From assembly GCF_000143415.4 (NCBI RefSeq), contig NW_003314309.1, positions 489,459-553,458 of the forward strand: a stretch of 64,000 nt of DNA, given 5' to 3'. This DNA is from Selaginella moellendorffii (lineage: Eukaryota > Streptophyta > Lycopodiopsida > Selaginellales > Selaginellaceae). Below the pieces are notes generated by a model. It did not search any database. It was given only the letters and a program-made list of their open reading frames with translations, and had not been told where the DNA came from. Positions 54,136 through 64,000 of the stretch are shown piece by piece. Made by a program: the position numbers and the translations under genes. Each line of letters starts with the position of its first letter. Position 1 is the stretch's first letter.

Positions 54136-54958
54136 TCTGTCCTAACTGCGGTTAGGGCAGGACTTAGGGTGGCGGCGGGATCTTCGATCTGGCCACTCTA
54201 AGTGTCAAGGATCTTCGTCACATGTGGTTGGTACGGCAGCAACATGGTGGAAACGCGGCCGTTGCTGGTCTCGCAGCTTCGAGCGGGATTTCTCGCCTTA
54301 GGTCTGGCCATGCAAGGTGGTGGCTAAGGTATGGAGAGCGTGGGGCTGCATGCGTCGAAGGTTCTTGGCGACTTGTGTCATGGAAACATGACCAAGTCAT
54401 GAGAACTTTGTCACTGGTGGAGGATAATCTGGGACGACGTCTCGGCATAGCGAAGAATCCACAGTGGATGGACGTGGAAGAAATGACGGGCGGATTTTTG
54501 GAACTAGTGGCAGGGATGTGCTGCCACACGTTGGACCGCTTGGCTGCGACGAGGTTGGGCTGGATTGACGTGGAGTCATCCAAGAATTTCCCACGGGATC
54601 TTCTCTCCGTGGTGCTTTTCGAGGGGGTTCGCGCGGACAGCCTTGGTTCCTTCGAAGATCGTGTCTTCTTGGACCGGGCACATTTCGAAGTGCTCTATAG
54701 CACCTTTTGCCTCACGGTGGAGGGATGCACGCTCCAACTGCGCGTTGGAGGAAGATCACGCCCCACAGGTAGAGCTGCACGACAGAGTGGCTTCATGGAA
54801 ACCAGAGATGGGACCGGCTTGGCATTTTCGCGTCCGAGTGGAGGAGTGCCTCGAGGCAGGCTTCGAGTGTCTCGGGGCGTAGCAGGTGGCTCTAGTCACG
54901 CGGTGGAGTCACCTGGGAGGCGAGGGGAGTGATCCACGAGCGGCGCCGGATCATCGTG

Positions 54959-54978
54959 CTCGAGTGAGTGAGTTTTGT
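54959..54978 (+). repeat. target-site duplication, left copy (LINE A)
   Basis: CTCGAGTGAGTGAGTTTTGT. It matches 55894-55913 in 19 of 20 positions, directly flanking LINE copy A. Confidence 0.7.
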
Positions 54979-55893
54979 CAAGACTACCTCTTGGCTTGCA
55001 GCGCAGGGGGGCCTCCCGGTGGGAACTCGCTTCGCAAAGACGACAGCCAGACAATGCTCGGAGTGTAGAGGGGAAGAGACAGTGGGCCATCTCCTCTGGG
55101 AGTGCAGAGTTGCTCGGGCCTTCTGGCACCAAGTCGTGAGGATCGCTGGATCCTTCAACACCTCGGACGTCTTCAAAGTCCGCGCGGGGGATGTTGCACA
55201 GTGGTTCGCAGAGGCACGAGGAGTTCCAGGTGGCTCAGCCTGGAGGCGATTGGTGTGTGTGGGCCGTCACGGGAAGGGCTTCCGCGCCCAATGGGAAGAG
55301 TTCAGCGACACGGCAGACCTGACAGTGTGGCAGGTGCTCGGACACACCAGGTGGGCAGCCATGAGGGCTGTAGGAGTGCAGACCCTTTGGGAGGCCCGAA
55401 ACAAACATCGGTTCGAGAGTGTTACAGCTAGAGTTTGCGCGCTTATGGCAAACTGGTGGCGGATGCTGCTAGCCTCTATACGGATGGGGCTCACCCTGCG
55501 ACAAAAGAGTGACAACGCTTCTCAGGCTCTGGTTGCTAGGGATGGGTATGGACTCGGACCAAGGTATACGATGGAAGTGGCGTCTTCCAGCCCGCTTTGC
55601 AGCCTCAGCACGGAGAGGCGATGTACAGCTGGATCAAGTGAGGCGCACTCAGGGGAACGAGGCTCCGGTGCTTCTCCTTCACGCCCTGCCAGGCCCACAG
55701 CCAGAAGGCGGAAGCCACGTCAGTTCCACCAGCAGCTCCGCTCCAGAAGTTCACGCATGAGTAGCTACCACTTGCGCAGTTAGGAGGCTTCACTAGATAG
55801 AGCACCCCCCCCACCGACCCGATGAGGTGTCAGGGGGGGAACATTTTTTGTACCAAGTGTTGGTCCCTATGAGGAAAATAAAACCCAGAGTTA
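54979..55893 (+). mobile_element. LINE copy A, 5'-truncated ORF2 C-terminus
   Basis: Codes TTSWLAAQGGLPVGTRFAKT, then the zinc-type CSECRGEETVGHLLWEC and a conserved tail (LWEARNKHRF, ANWWRMLLASIR). A frameshift near 55.51 kb separates this from the last part (IRWKWRLPARFAASARRGDV). It ends in an A-rich tail (GAGGAAAATAAAACCC). The RT domain is missing. The near-perfect 20-bp duplication at its ends marks it as an insertion by target-primed reverse transcription. Confidence 0.8.
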
Positions 55894-55913
55894 CTCGAGT
55901 GAGTGAGTTTCGT
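55894..55913 (+). repeat. target-site duplication, right copy (LINE A)
   Basis: CTCGAGTGAGTGAGTTTCGT, partner of 54959-54978. Confidence 0.7.
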
Positions 55914-56019
55914 AGAGAGTTTCTCGAGAGTGCGCTATCACCCTCACTGACACTGTATGGGTTAGGTGAGGGATCCATCTTTGTACCTTTGCAAAGGGGA
56001 CGATGGGGATAATAAAACA

Positions 56020-56095
56020 TACACGTTATTCGAACCGGGGACCTCTCGGCTAGGGGGTTCTCTTAAGTTTGTGTGCTAGCCAAGTGGCCTCAACC
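56020..56095 (-). other. tRNA-like sequence on the minus strand
   Basis: Read on the minus strand there is GGCCACTTGGCTAGCAC (A-box and D-arm-like), a middle stretch of anticodon-arm length, and GGTCCCCGGTTCGAATAAC (T-arm with B box GGTTCGAA). The spacing fits a tRNA. Stem pairing is imperfect, so it is a tRNA-derived sequence and not a working tRNA. The R-unit tail abuts its 3' side. Confidence 0.5.
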
Positions 56096-56899
56096 CACAT
56101 CCTTGAAATTTATCTATCTCCACTTAGACTTATTGGAGAAATGGCCCGTGGGATTAGTGCCGATTAGCAATGTGATTAGGAGGGGAGTTAAGCCTCTTCG
56201 CACAGCAATCCTTCCCCATCATTCGCCACTAGGGCTAGGGTTTCGGGCACTGTTTTTGGGGCGCTGAGCGTGGAGGGGATATTGGATTGTCGTGGGAGTT
56301 ACACCGTTGGAAAGCCCTCGTCAAGCCACCCACTTCCACAGAGACGGATCTCGATTCCGACTCACGCTGCGCTCGTGCCATCCGGTGGGGACGGGAACAC
56401 GGTTTCCCTTGCACCTCGAGATCCGTGAGGGCACTGGAGCCGTGCTTCGCGCCGCAGTGGCAGGGCACAGTCTCAGACGTGGCGGTGCAGACGGATTGGG
56501 ATTTCGTTGCATGGCTAGTGTGCTGGGGTGGCATGTGTGTGCAGGGGAATTGGGCGGTAGATGCTGGTGGGGCTTTGGGAATGCAACGTGTTATGTACCG
56601 TTAGAAAGCCCGCATCAAGGGGACCATGCCGGTGTAGTCACCTTGCCCGTGTGCTGCCGCCCCATCTCAATGCCCTGTCGAAAACGGCACACGCTATTAT
56701 CCACTGGACGATGGATGCCACACTTTGTGTGAAATTGTTTTCGGCTGTACCGGGGCCTGGGGGCGTCGAGGGGAACGCGGCGGTGTGCCCCGTGCGGGAA
56801 GCTCGCGCACGGTTTGCGAGGAAACGGCCCGAGAGCGTCTCTACGAAGCATATTCCCATTATTCCTTAATAAATTAAGTGGAAAATAAAAAAATAGCAA
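56096..56899 (+). other. GC-balanced stretch of unknown origin
   Basis: Several medium-length frames occur on both strands but none looks like a known protein. A phrase like GTTGGAAAGCCC(T/G)CGTCAAG occurs at about 56.31 kb and again, altered, near 56.60 kb. It ends in an A-rich run (about 56.87-56.90 kb) that may be another retroelement tail just before LINE copy B. Confidence 0.3.
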
Positions 56900-59800
56900 A
56901 AGGCAATGGGCTCCGGTTTGGTCAGGCCAGATTGCACTCATCCCGAAGCGAGGGGACCTGCAGGAGTTGAGGAATTGGCGACCGATCACGATGTTGAACA
57001 CGGTCTATAAGATCTTCGCAAAAGCCCTGGTGCTTCGGCTGCAAGAGGTCATGCCCAGCATCATCCGGGAACAGCAGACAGGATTTGTACCAGGCAGGCA
57101 GATTGCGGAGAACATATGGACGTACCTTCTGGCCCAGCGATGGTTCAAGGAGACAGAGCAACAGATAGTAGCGTGGCTGCTGGACTTCGAGAAGGCTTAT
57201 GACCGCGTCGATTGGGAGTTCCTCGAGGAATGCCTGCAGAAGATTGGTTTCCCCTCGGCGCTTGTCGCGTGAATAGCTCTACTATACCGGGGATCGACAA
57301 GCACAGTCGTGATCAATGGAGAAGTTGGCCCCAGCTTCACGCTGGGAAGATCAGTCCGCCAGGGGTGTCCCCTCGCCCCATACCTCTTCTTGGTGGTCGC
57401 TGAAGCATTGGGGACGTTCCTTCATGAGGGCGGAGTTCGAGGAGTTGCTCTACCGACCAGCAGGACTCAGATGATGGATCTGAGGGGAGGGCCCAGAGAG
57501 TTGCTGGATGGAGCTTTCGCGGATGACACTACCCTTTTCCTGCTAGCAACAAGAGAGAACTTGGATCTGGCGCGTCAACTCCTGGAGACGTACAACCTGG
57601 CCTCGGGAGCAGCAATCAACTGGAATAAGTCCGTGGGGTGAACTGGAGCAACGCAAACGTGGAAGCCTGGGGACGTGAGGTTGGGTTTCAATGGCTGCCG
57701 CCTCAGGAGAGTACACACTATCTCAGCCTTCAGGTGGGACAAGTCTTCAAGGCCTCCATGCAGGATGACTACTTGCTCGCACGAGTCCGAGCAACGATCC
57801 AGCGCTGGACCCCACGCAAACTCGGGCTCCCGGCGAGGGTGGTGGTAGCCCGAAGTATAATCCTGCCAGGCATATGGTATCACGTTGCCATATGGCCAGT
57901 GCTAGAGGCCACTTTAAGGAAAATCCGCAGCATGGTAAGAGTGTATTTGTGAGGTGAACCAGACCAGAACAATGTCTAAGGTAGCGTGGCGGTACACAAC
58001 GCGACCTAGGGACTTCGGTGGACTGGGTTTAATTGATCCCAGCGACATGGCGAAAGCACTCAGGTACAAAGTCATCTTGTTGGCTCTGCAGCCAGGTGCC
58101 CAGCCATGGAAACTCCTGATGAGAGAAGGGCTCTTGGCTATAAGGCCCAAACATCACCCTGGGAACCAGACTCGAGATGGATGTTCGCAGAAGGTGCAAC
58201 GCAGGTGGTTGGAGGAGGTCCATTGATGCAGGGCATCCACAGACTGTGGCGAGCGTTTCCCCTCCAACGTGTGATCCCAGCAAGGGCAGAAGAGTGGCTG
58301 CAACAGCCTCTCTTCTTCAACCCCCTCTTTACCAGCGGCAACACTACGTTAGGAAGGGAGAACCACTTCACCATATGGAGACGACTTCACCGAAACGGGC
58401 TGCGAACGGTTAAGGATCTCCTAAAGGTGGTGGATCGGATTGAACAGGTGACACTGGTGAACCTACGGAGTTATGATCCCGGGCAACGACCGCGCCTCAG
58501 AGAGGATGCGCTCCGACTCATGAGAGCAGTCACAGCAGCGCGAGGAGAGAAGTGGCCTCGACGCCGCATCTTGGCAGGGGACTTTATCCTGGTCCAACCA
58601 GGGAACGTGGAGGGTCAGAAGCTCATGGATCTGGGAGAGTGGACACAAGACTGCACAGAGCCGATAGTGCCGTGGGACCCGCAGAAAGAGCTCGACGTCT
58701 GGTTCGTGGACTCCCCGACAGGCAACATGGGATGGAGATATAAGATAGAGCAGGGGGGCATATTAGAGCCGTCAGGCGACTTGCAGCTCATGCCCAGGGT
58801 AACGAGAAGCGAAGTCAAAGGCCGCATTAGAGTGATGCGACACTCCACTAAGGCGCTACACATAGTTGACACTGTTCGACAGCGTGAGGGCCCGGTGGTG
58901 TTGCTTTGGTGGCGGCAGGCTCTGGTGGAGGACTTAGACTGGGATCTGGCAATGTGGCGACGAGAGGGGAACGACTTCTTCTCGTACGAAGTCCAGGAAG
59001 CTTGCAGCAGCATCAGGACGACAAGAGAGCTGGCGCTGGGCGAAATTCCGAAGCTATGGCGAACCTGGATCGCGCAAGGAGTTGGGCCAGAGAGAGTGAT
59101 CGAGAACACACTGGAACTGTGGAAGCTCACCATCCCAGAGAAAGCAAAAGCGACGTCCTGGCTGGCAGCGCAAAGGGGCCTCCCAGTTGGCTGTAGATTC
59201 GCGGAGCCAGTAGCCAGACAATGCACGGAATGCGGAGTGGTCGAGACGGTGGCGCATGTCCTGTGGGAGTGCGACGTGGCAAAGGAACTCTGGATGCAGG
59301 TTATCAGGATGTCTCACTCTTTCGACACGAGGGAAGATTTCGAGGTTCGCCTAGAGGACGTGACCCAATGGTTTGAAGAGGCGAGGGGCATCCCGAGCGG
59401 AGCAACGTGGAGACGAGTCATGTGCTTTGGACGGCATGGCCGGGGCATGCATACCGGATGGGACGAAGTTGGAGCTGAGAGAGGTTCCCCTGTTTGGCAA
59501 GTGCTGGGAAAGGACAGGTGGGGGATACTGCGCGCAGCGGGCGTCCAGGTGTTGTGGGAGGCTCGCAACAAGATGCGCTTCGATGGGACAGAGGCCCGTG
59601 TATCAGCCATGGTAGCAAACTGGTGGAGGATGACTCTGGCGGCAGTGAGAGTAAAGTACGCCCTGCTTCGGACAGGAGGGAAGGAACAACGGCTCAAATC
59701 GTTTATTCAACACTGGACCCCCGGGCTGGGAACATTGGAAGATGCCGGAGTCAAGTGGAAGTGGTGTATGCCCGATCGGTTCGCAGCATCAGCCCGTAGA

Positions 59801-60010
59801 GGAGACATCAGATTGGACCGCCTCCGGCTGAATCGAAGGAACGCTGCCTCGTTGCTCCTACTGCCTGCAGCGAGTAACCAAGTCGGACATGGACACTCTC
59901 TTTAGAGTTAGTCTCGCTCACACCTTTATGTGGCCGTTTGCGGCACAAAGAGGGAGTTTTGACTTGTAATTATTGCACGTATAGGTGGGACGATGGGGAA
60001 TAAAACATAA
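56900..60010 (+). mobile_element. LINE copy B with reverse transcriptase and C-terminal region
   Basis: Longest LINE copy. RT motifs in order: ELRNWRPITMLNTVYKIFAK, QTGFVPGRQIAENIW, DFEKAYDRVDW (motif A), RSVRQGCPLAPYLF (motif B), FADDTTLFL (motif C, catalytic Asp pair) and GAAINWNKS. Then come WxxRxLGLPARVVVARSIIL, RDFGGLGLID, and from 58106 to 59905 one open frame of 599 codons. That frame carries the zf-RVT-like CTECGVVETVAHVLWEC and the tail LWEARNKMRFDGTEARVSAM. One in-frame stop (57270) and frameshifts near 57.63, 57.95 and 58.15 kb make it inactive. No endonuclease or ORF1 is seen, so it is 5'-truncated. It ends with GGGACGATGGGGAATAAAAC, a tail shared with the R units. Confidence 0.85.
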
Positions 60011-61145
60011 CAGTTAGGGCTTTTTGCCCTAACTGAATGCTAGGGCTCTGCCAGCCAACGGTTAGGGCAGGACTTAGGGTGGTGGCGGGAGCTTCGATCC
60101 AGCCACTCTAAGGGTTAGGGATCTTTGGTGTGAGTAGCTCGGCACGGCAGCAACACGGTGGAAACGCGACGGTTGCTGGTCTCGCAGCTTCGAGCGGGAC
60201 TTCTCGCCTTAGGTCGGGCCATGCAAAGTGGTGACTAAGGTACGGAGAGCGTGGGGCTGCATGTGCTGAAGATTCCTAGTGACTTGCGTTGTGGAAACAC
60301 GACCAAGTCAGGGTAACTTTGTTTCCGGTGGAGGATAGCTCGGGACGGCATCCCGACAGAGCGAAGTGTCCACAGTGGATGGACAGGGAAGAGACTATGG
60401 GCACATTTTTGGATCTAGTGACACGGAAGTGCTGTCACAAAGGGGGGCCAGTGGCGGATGGCCGAGTTGGTTCGCTCGCGGAGGGGATCCCACATGGTTC
60501 TTGCTTCAGGGCTAGTCCTTTGAGGAGGTTTGTGGAGGCTTGCAAGTCTTGTGATTGTCGCGAGGCTGGCAACGGGGGCTCGTATATCTTTGAAGGGGGG
60601 CCAGCGCACTTGTCTAGTGTGGGAGGCAAGGTAGCACGCTCAAGCTTAGAGCTGGAGGAGGCTCACACCTTGCTTGTTCTACGCCTTGGAGTTTGTTCGC
60701 AATGGGCACCGACTTCGTGCTGGAAGTACACTAGGGAGGTAGGCACTCCAAGACATGACCACACGTCTTGGGGCGTAACAGGTGGCTTCAGCTTGCGCAA
60801 TGGAGTCACCTTGGAGGCAAGTGACCCATGAGCTACGCCGGGTCATCGTGCTCGAGTTGGACCACTTGGCTGCGACGACGTCGAGCTAGATCGACATGGT
60901 GTTCGTCTGGCTTGACATCTTTGTTACCAAGTGGAGGAGTGGCGAGGCGAGTGATCCATATGCGGCGCCGGATCATCGTGCTCGAGTGAGTGAGTTTCGC
61001 ATAGAGTCTCTCAAGAGTGCGCTCTTACCCTCACTGACACCGTATGGGTTAAGTGAGGGATCTATCTCTTGTACTTTTGCCACACGTGGTGGTCCCTTGG
61101 GGACGATGGGGAAATGGATATACCAGTTACTCGAACCAGGGACCT
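60011..61145 (+). repeat. R unit copy 3
   Basis: Starts with GTTAGGG words (about 60013, 60058 and 60113). It follows copy 2 closely through CAACACGGTGGAAACGCGAC, GCGTGGGGCTGCATG and GGTGGAGGATAGCTCGGGAC. It then differs in the middle and rejoins at GATCATCGTGCTCGAGTGAG and TATGGGTTAAGTGAGGGAT. It ends GTTACTCGAACCAGGGACC. LINE copy C begins directly after. Confidence 0.6.
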
Positions 61146-62446
61146 GTCCCCTACCAAGAACCAGGGGTGGAGGTATCGCATAGGCCCGGATGGAACACTG
61201 GCACAGGTTGACGACCTACAGTCCATGCCTTGGCTCCAGAGCGATGAAGTCATCGGGCGCATTCGGGTGGTGAGACACACCACCAAAAGCGTCCAGGTTG
61301 TGAGCACGACAGCGCAGAGGAAAGGACCAGGGGACCTCGTGTGGTGGCGGCAACAACTCATAGAGGACCTGGATTGGGACCCAGCCATGTGGAGCAGGGA
61401 GAGTGGCGACTTCTTTGACTACGAGGTTAGAGAGGCTCAAACGGGCCTTATGATGACGTGGGAACTGGCGAGAGGGGAGCTCCCCAAGCTGTGGAGGATC
61501 TGGATCGCCAGAGGAGTGGAACCGGAGCGCGTCATTGAGAGCACCGACGACTTCTGGAAGCTTACGATCCCGGAGAAGGTGAAGGCGACGTCTTGGCTTG
61601 CGGCACAAGGTGGGCTGCCGGTAGGTAGCCGCTTCCAGGAGGAACCGCAGCATAAGTGCAGGGAGTGTGGCGGCCTGGAAACCACTGCACACATGCTGTG
61701 GGAGTGCGGGGTGGCCAAGGAAGTGTGGAGGCAGGTTACTCGGGTCACCACATCCTTCAGCGCACAGGGCGAGTTTGAAGTGCGCCAGGGAGACGTACTT
61801 CAATGGTTCGAGGACGCATGAGGGGCTCCTACGGGACCTGCATGGAGAAGGATAGTCTGCTTCAGTAGACAAGGGAAAGGGCTACGAACCCGGTGGGATG
61901 AAGGGGGCGCGGAGATTGGCTGCTCGGTATGGCAGGCCCTGGGTCACGAGCGATGGGCGATCATGAGGGCGTCTGGAGTACAGGCTATATGGGAGGCACG
62001 CAACAAGCACCGGTTCGACGGCGTGCCAGCTAGCGTCTCAGCGATCATGGCAGGATGGTGGAGGCTGAGTCTGGCCGCAGTCAGGCTGAAGGATACACTT
62101 CTCAGAGAGAAAGGAAAGGCCCCGCAGATAGCAGCTTGGCGACGACTATGGCTGCCTGGCATGGGCATAGAGGGAAGCAAGGAGGTGTGCTGGTACTGGA
62201 GACTACCAGCCCGCTACGAAGCAGCAGCTCGTGTAGGAGATGCGCGACTGAACCGGTGGAGGGGCCAACGATCCAGTACGCCGCAAGACCCGCCACCCAG
62301 GTTGAGGATCGGGATCGCATCGGATCTAAATAGTAGTGAGTCTTAGAGGGTCAGCCCAGCTCCCGGAAAGACTGTATAAGGGACTTGGGCTCCCCTCCAT
62401 GTAACACGTGGTGGTCCCTTGGGGACGATGGAGAAATGGAAAAGCT
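61146..62446 (+). mobile_element. LINE copy C, 5'-truncated, one nonsense codon
   Basis: In one frame from 61149 to 62346, broken only by a TGA at 61819 where the sister copies have Arg (EDA-stop-GAP against EEARGIP). A CGA to TGA change by cytosine deamination explains it. Shared motifs: KATSWLAAQGGLPVGSRF, CRECGGLETTAHMLWEC, IWEARNKHRFDGVPASVSAI and CWYWRLPARYEAAARVGD. GTTACTCGAACC(A/G)GGGACC stands on both sides (61126-61144 and 62448-62466), so it may be a target-site duplication. It is the youngest-looking copy. Confidence 0.8.
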
Positions 62447-62467
62447 AGTTACTCGAACCGGGGACCT

Positions 62468-62660
62468 GGGGCGGATTTTTGGAACTAGTGGCAAGGATGT
62501 GCTGCCACATGGTTGGGCCGCTTGGCTGCGACGAGGTCGGGCTGGATTGACGTGGAGTCATCCAAGAATTTCCCACAGGATCTTCTCTCCGTGGTGCTTT
62601 TTGAGGGGGTTCGCGCGGACAGCCTTGGTTCCTTCGAAGATCGGGTCTTCTAGGACCGAT
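62468..62660 (+). repeat. R unit copy 4 (fragment)
   Basis: Nearly identical to 54485-54675: GGCGGATTTTTGGAACTAGT, GGTCGGGCTGGATTGACGTG and GGTTCGCGCGGACAGCC. It stops abruptly at GGTCTTCTAGGACC, where AT-rich DNA begins. It differs from copy 2 at only a few positions, so the duplication is recent. Confidence 0.7.
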
Positions 62661-64000
62661 GAAAGTAATTGGGGCATTAGCAATAGTGAATGGGCAGCAC
62701 CTTTGGAAGTGACTGAATGGTGAATGTATAAAAGGGAATGGATCAAAATGTAGCTATAGATGTGTAGAAAAGGGTGATGTAAAAGGAAATTCAGAACCTT
62801 GAGAAAGACTTAGAGAAAACACAAGCTTTGATGATCAGCAGGATCAATATAACCTTGAGGCCAGAAACCTAGGTGAATGTCAACTGAAACGAGACCATAC
62901 AACCTAGAAAAGTACAGAGAAAAGTGAAAGAACAAAGTAGAAAAAGAAAACAAAGAAAAGGAAAGGTAAGAAAAAAAGAAGATTCATTGTAAAGTAAATG
63001 ATGTGGCATATGTGGACCATCTGCTCTGATGTACCTGTGCTAGAACACATCTCAAGAGGCCAAAGAGAGTCCTAAAGAATGTCTGGGATGCTATTGAAGT
63101 TGACAGAGTTGGCTCAAGAGCTGGATCACATTACAAATGCCTGAGGTGGTGAACAGGGTTACTACAAGGAAATTGTGAAGCCTGTTGCTGTCTATAAGAA
63201 TGGAAGCCTTTTCAAGGTGGTGGTAACTGTCTCCCACTTCATTTGGCATTGCACCTTGAGACCAAGAACAAAGGCTCTAGCCCTCATTTGTCTCAAGTTC
63301 AAGAAGTATAACATTGGAATCTCACCTTCTTTACTTGCAAGTCTCAATCCAGTCAAAAGATCTTGGCATATTCATTTAGGCATACATATAATATTTGAAG
63401 TGTATGGAATATAGAAATGTGCATATTCAATTAACCCAAAAATTTAATTTATAAATAAGAGTGAATGGTTTAGATTGAAATCAATTCGACAATTATCAAA
63501 ATCCCACTATACTAATAATAATATACAACATTATAGCTATACTTTTTGACCTCACATCATCCCCTAAGTTTTTGTGTTGATCAACTGGGATCTAAAGGAA
63601 TATTAAGAGTAGGCACTAGTGTATCCATAAATAATTGTAGCGCATTTTAATTTGGAGTTAAACTCCAAGCCCATTGCATTATGAAATGAAGGTTTGGTAC
63701 ACTCTCAATTCTATGAGCACTAGTTCCCCATATCTAACACTTATATGCAAAATGGTGTTAGACGGTATCTGGCACAATTTCGGCATACTAGTGCCCTAAT
63801 GCAAGGAAGTGGGTACCCCAATGTCATTTTTTGTTCTATATTTGGCTTAGGTCTAAGCCCCAACTCTATATTATGCTAGCGTAATGAAAGCTAAACTAAT
63901 GTCTCAAATGGTCAACTATATAATTTAGCCATTATCCCTATTATATGTTTAAACCCCTTACACCCCCCCCTTAAACCCACCCCCCCCCCCCCCCCCCCCC
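62661..64000. other. AT-rich tail of the window, poly-C end
   Basis: A stretch at about 62.9-63.0 kb is almost pure A and G. No convincing gene; a 79-codon plus frame at 63175 has no family marks. Poly-C runs at about 63963-63970 and 63980-64000 suggest a scaffold edge or low-quality sequence. Confidence 0.5.

Larger units (their letters stand above)
54136..56045 (+). repeat. R unit copy 2, split by a LINE insertion
   Basis: 54136-54978 carries the left part (GTTAGGGCAGGACTTAGGGT, CGAGCGGGATTTCTCGCC and the landmarks of copy 1). After the LINE (54979-55893) the unit continues through TTTCTCGAGAGTGCG, CACTGACACTGTATGGGTT, GACGATGGGGATAATAAAAC and CGAACCGGGGACC. The left half has an open frame of 236 codons from 54222, but the other copies do not keep it. 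Confidence 0.6.

Noticed and set aside
54222-54932. 236-codon ORF in R unit copy 2
   Set aside because: The frame is not kept in copies 1, 3 and 4, so it is probably chance in GC-rich repeat DNA.
1-64000. CRISPR array, bacterial operon or integron
   Set aside because: Introns, plant genes and eukaryotic retroelements throughout; no regularly spaced identical repeats with unique spacers.
63963-64000. Poly-C run as a biological repeat
   Set aside because: Homopolymer at the window end fits a scaffold or sequencing edge better than a genomic feature.

Overview
The window is nuclear DNA from a land plant, most likely a lycophyte such as Selaginella. Plant-only genes support this: TIC20, a ChlD relic, an NPF transporter, a patellin, a SEC14-nodulin protein and a group E bZIP. 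So do the very short introns (mostly 45-110 nt), the close gene packing and the sharp change between GC-rich gene islands and AT-rich repeat deserts. The species name is inference. Gene models were built by hand from splice sites, frame continuity and family resemblance; no search was run.

Layout. 1-7.3 kb: degraded repeats, namely a probable LTR-element relic with a purine tract and a non-LTR (LINE) fragment. 7.9-21.5 kb: gene island with an acid lipase (+), a SEC14-nodulin PITP (+), a DUF1221-type kinase (-), a group E bZIP with a GC-AG intron (-) and a patellin (-). 21.5-27.6 kb: AT-rich, with a decayed Ty3/gypsy element whose protease, RT and integrase motifs can still be read. 27.6-35.9 kb: F-box/LRR gene (-), head to head with an SDR (+); HRD1 E3 ligase (+), convergent with a UBXN4/PUX11-like UBX protein (-); and a small acidic membrane protein (-). 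36-40.2 kb: AT-rich, nearly gene-free. 40.3-47.7 kb: TIC20-like (-), FAM172/ARB2 (+), SF3A1 (-) and a shortened NPF transporter (+). 48.6-50.7 kb: ChlD pseudogene with a 262/273 bp tandem duplication. 50.8-52.7 kb: a seven-exon gene I do not recognise. 52.8-62.7 kb: nested repeats, with three LINE copies inside or beside copies of a second repeat ('R unit') whose end looks like an antisense tRNA T-arm. 62.7-64 kb: AT-rich unknown, ending in a poly-C run typical of a scaffold edge.

Functional links. HRD1 and the UBX-domain protein both belong to ER-associated degradation in other eukaryotes and lie tail to tail, with about 80 bp between stop codons. The SEC14-nodulin and patellin genes are both phosphoinositide-transfer proteins about 8 kb apart. 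The most promising leads are the LINE/R-unit/tRNA-like association, the ChlD relic, the NPF gene without its ExxER motif, the ERAD gene pair and the unrecognised gene at 50.8 kb.
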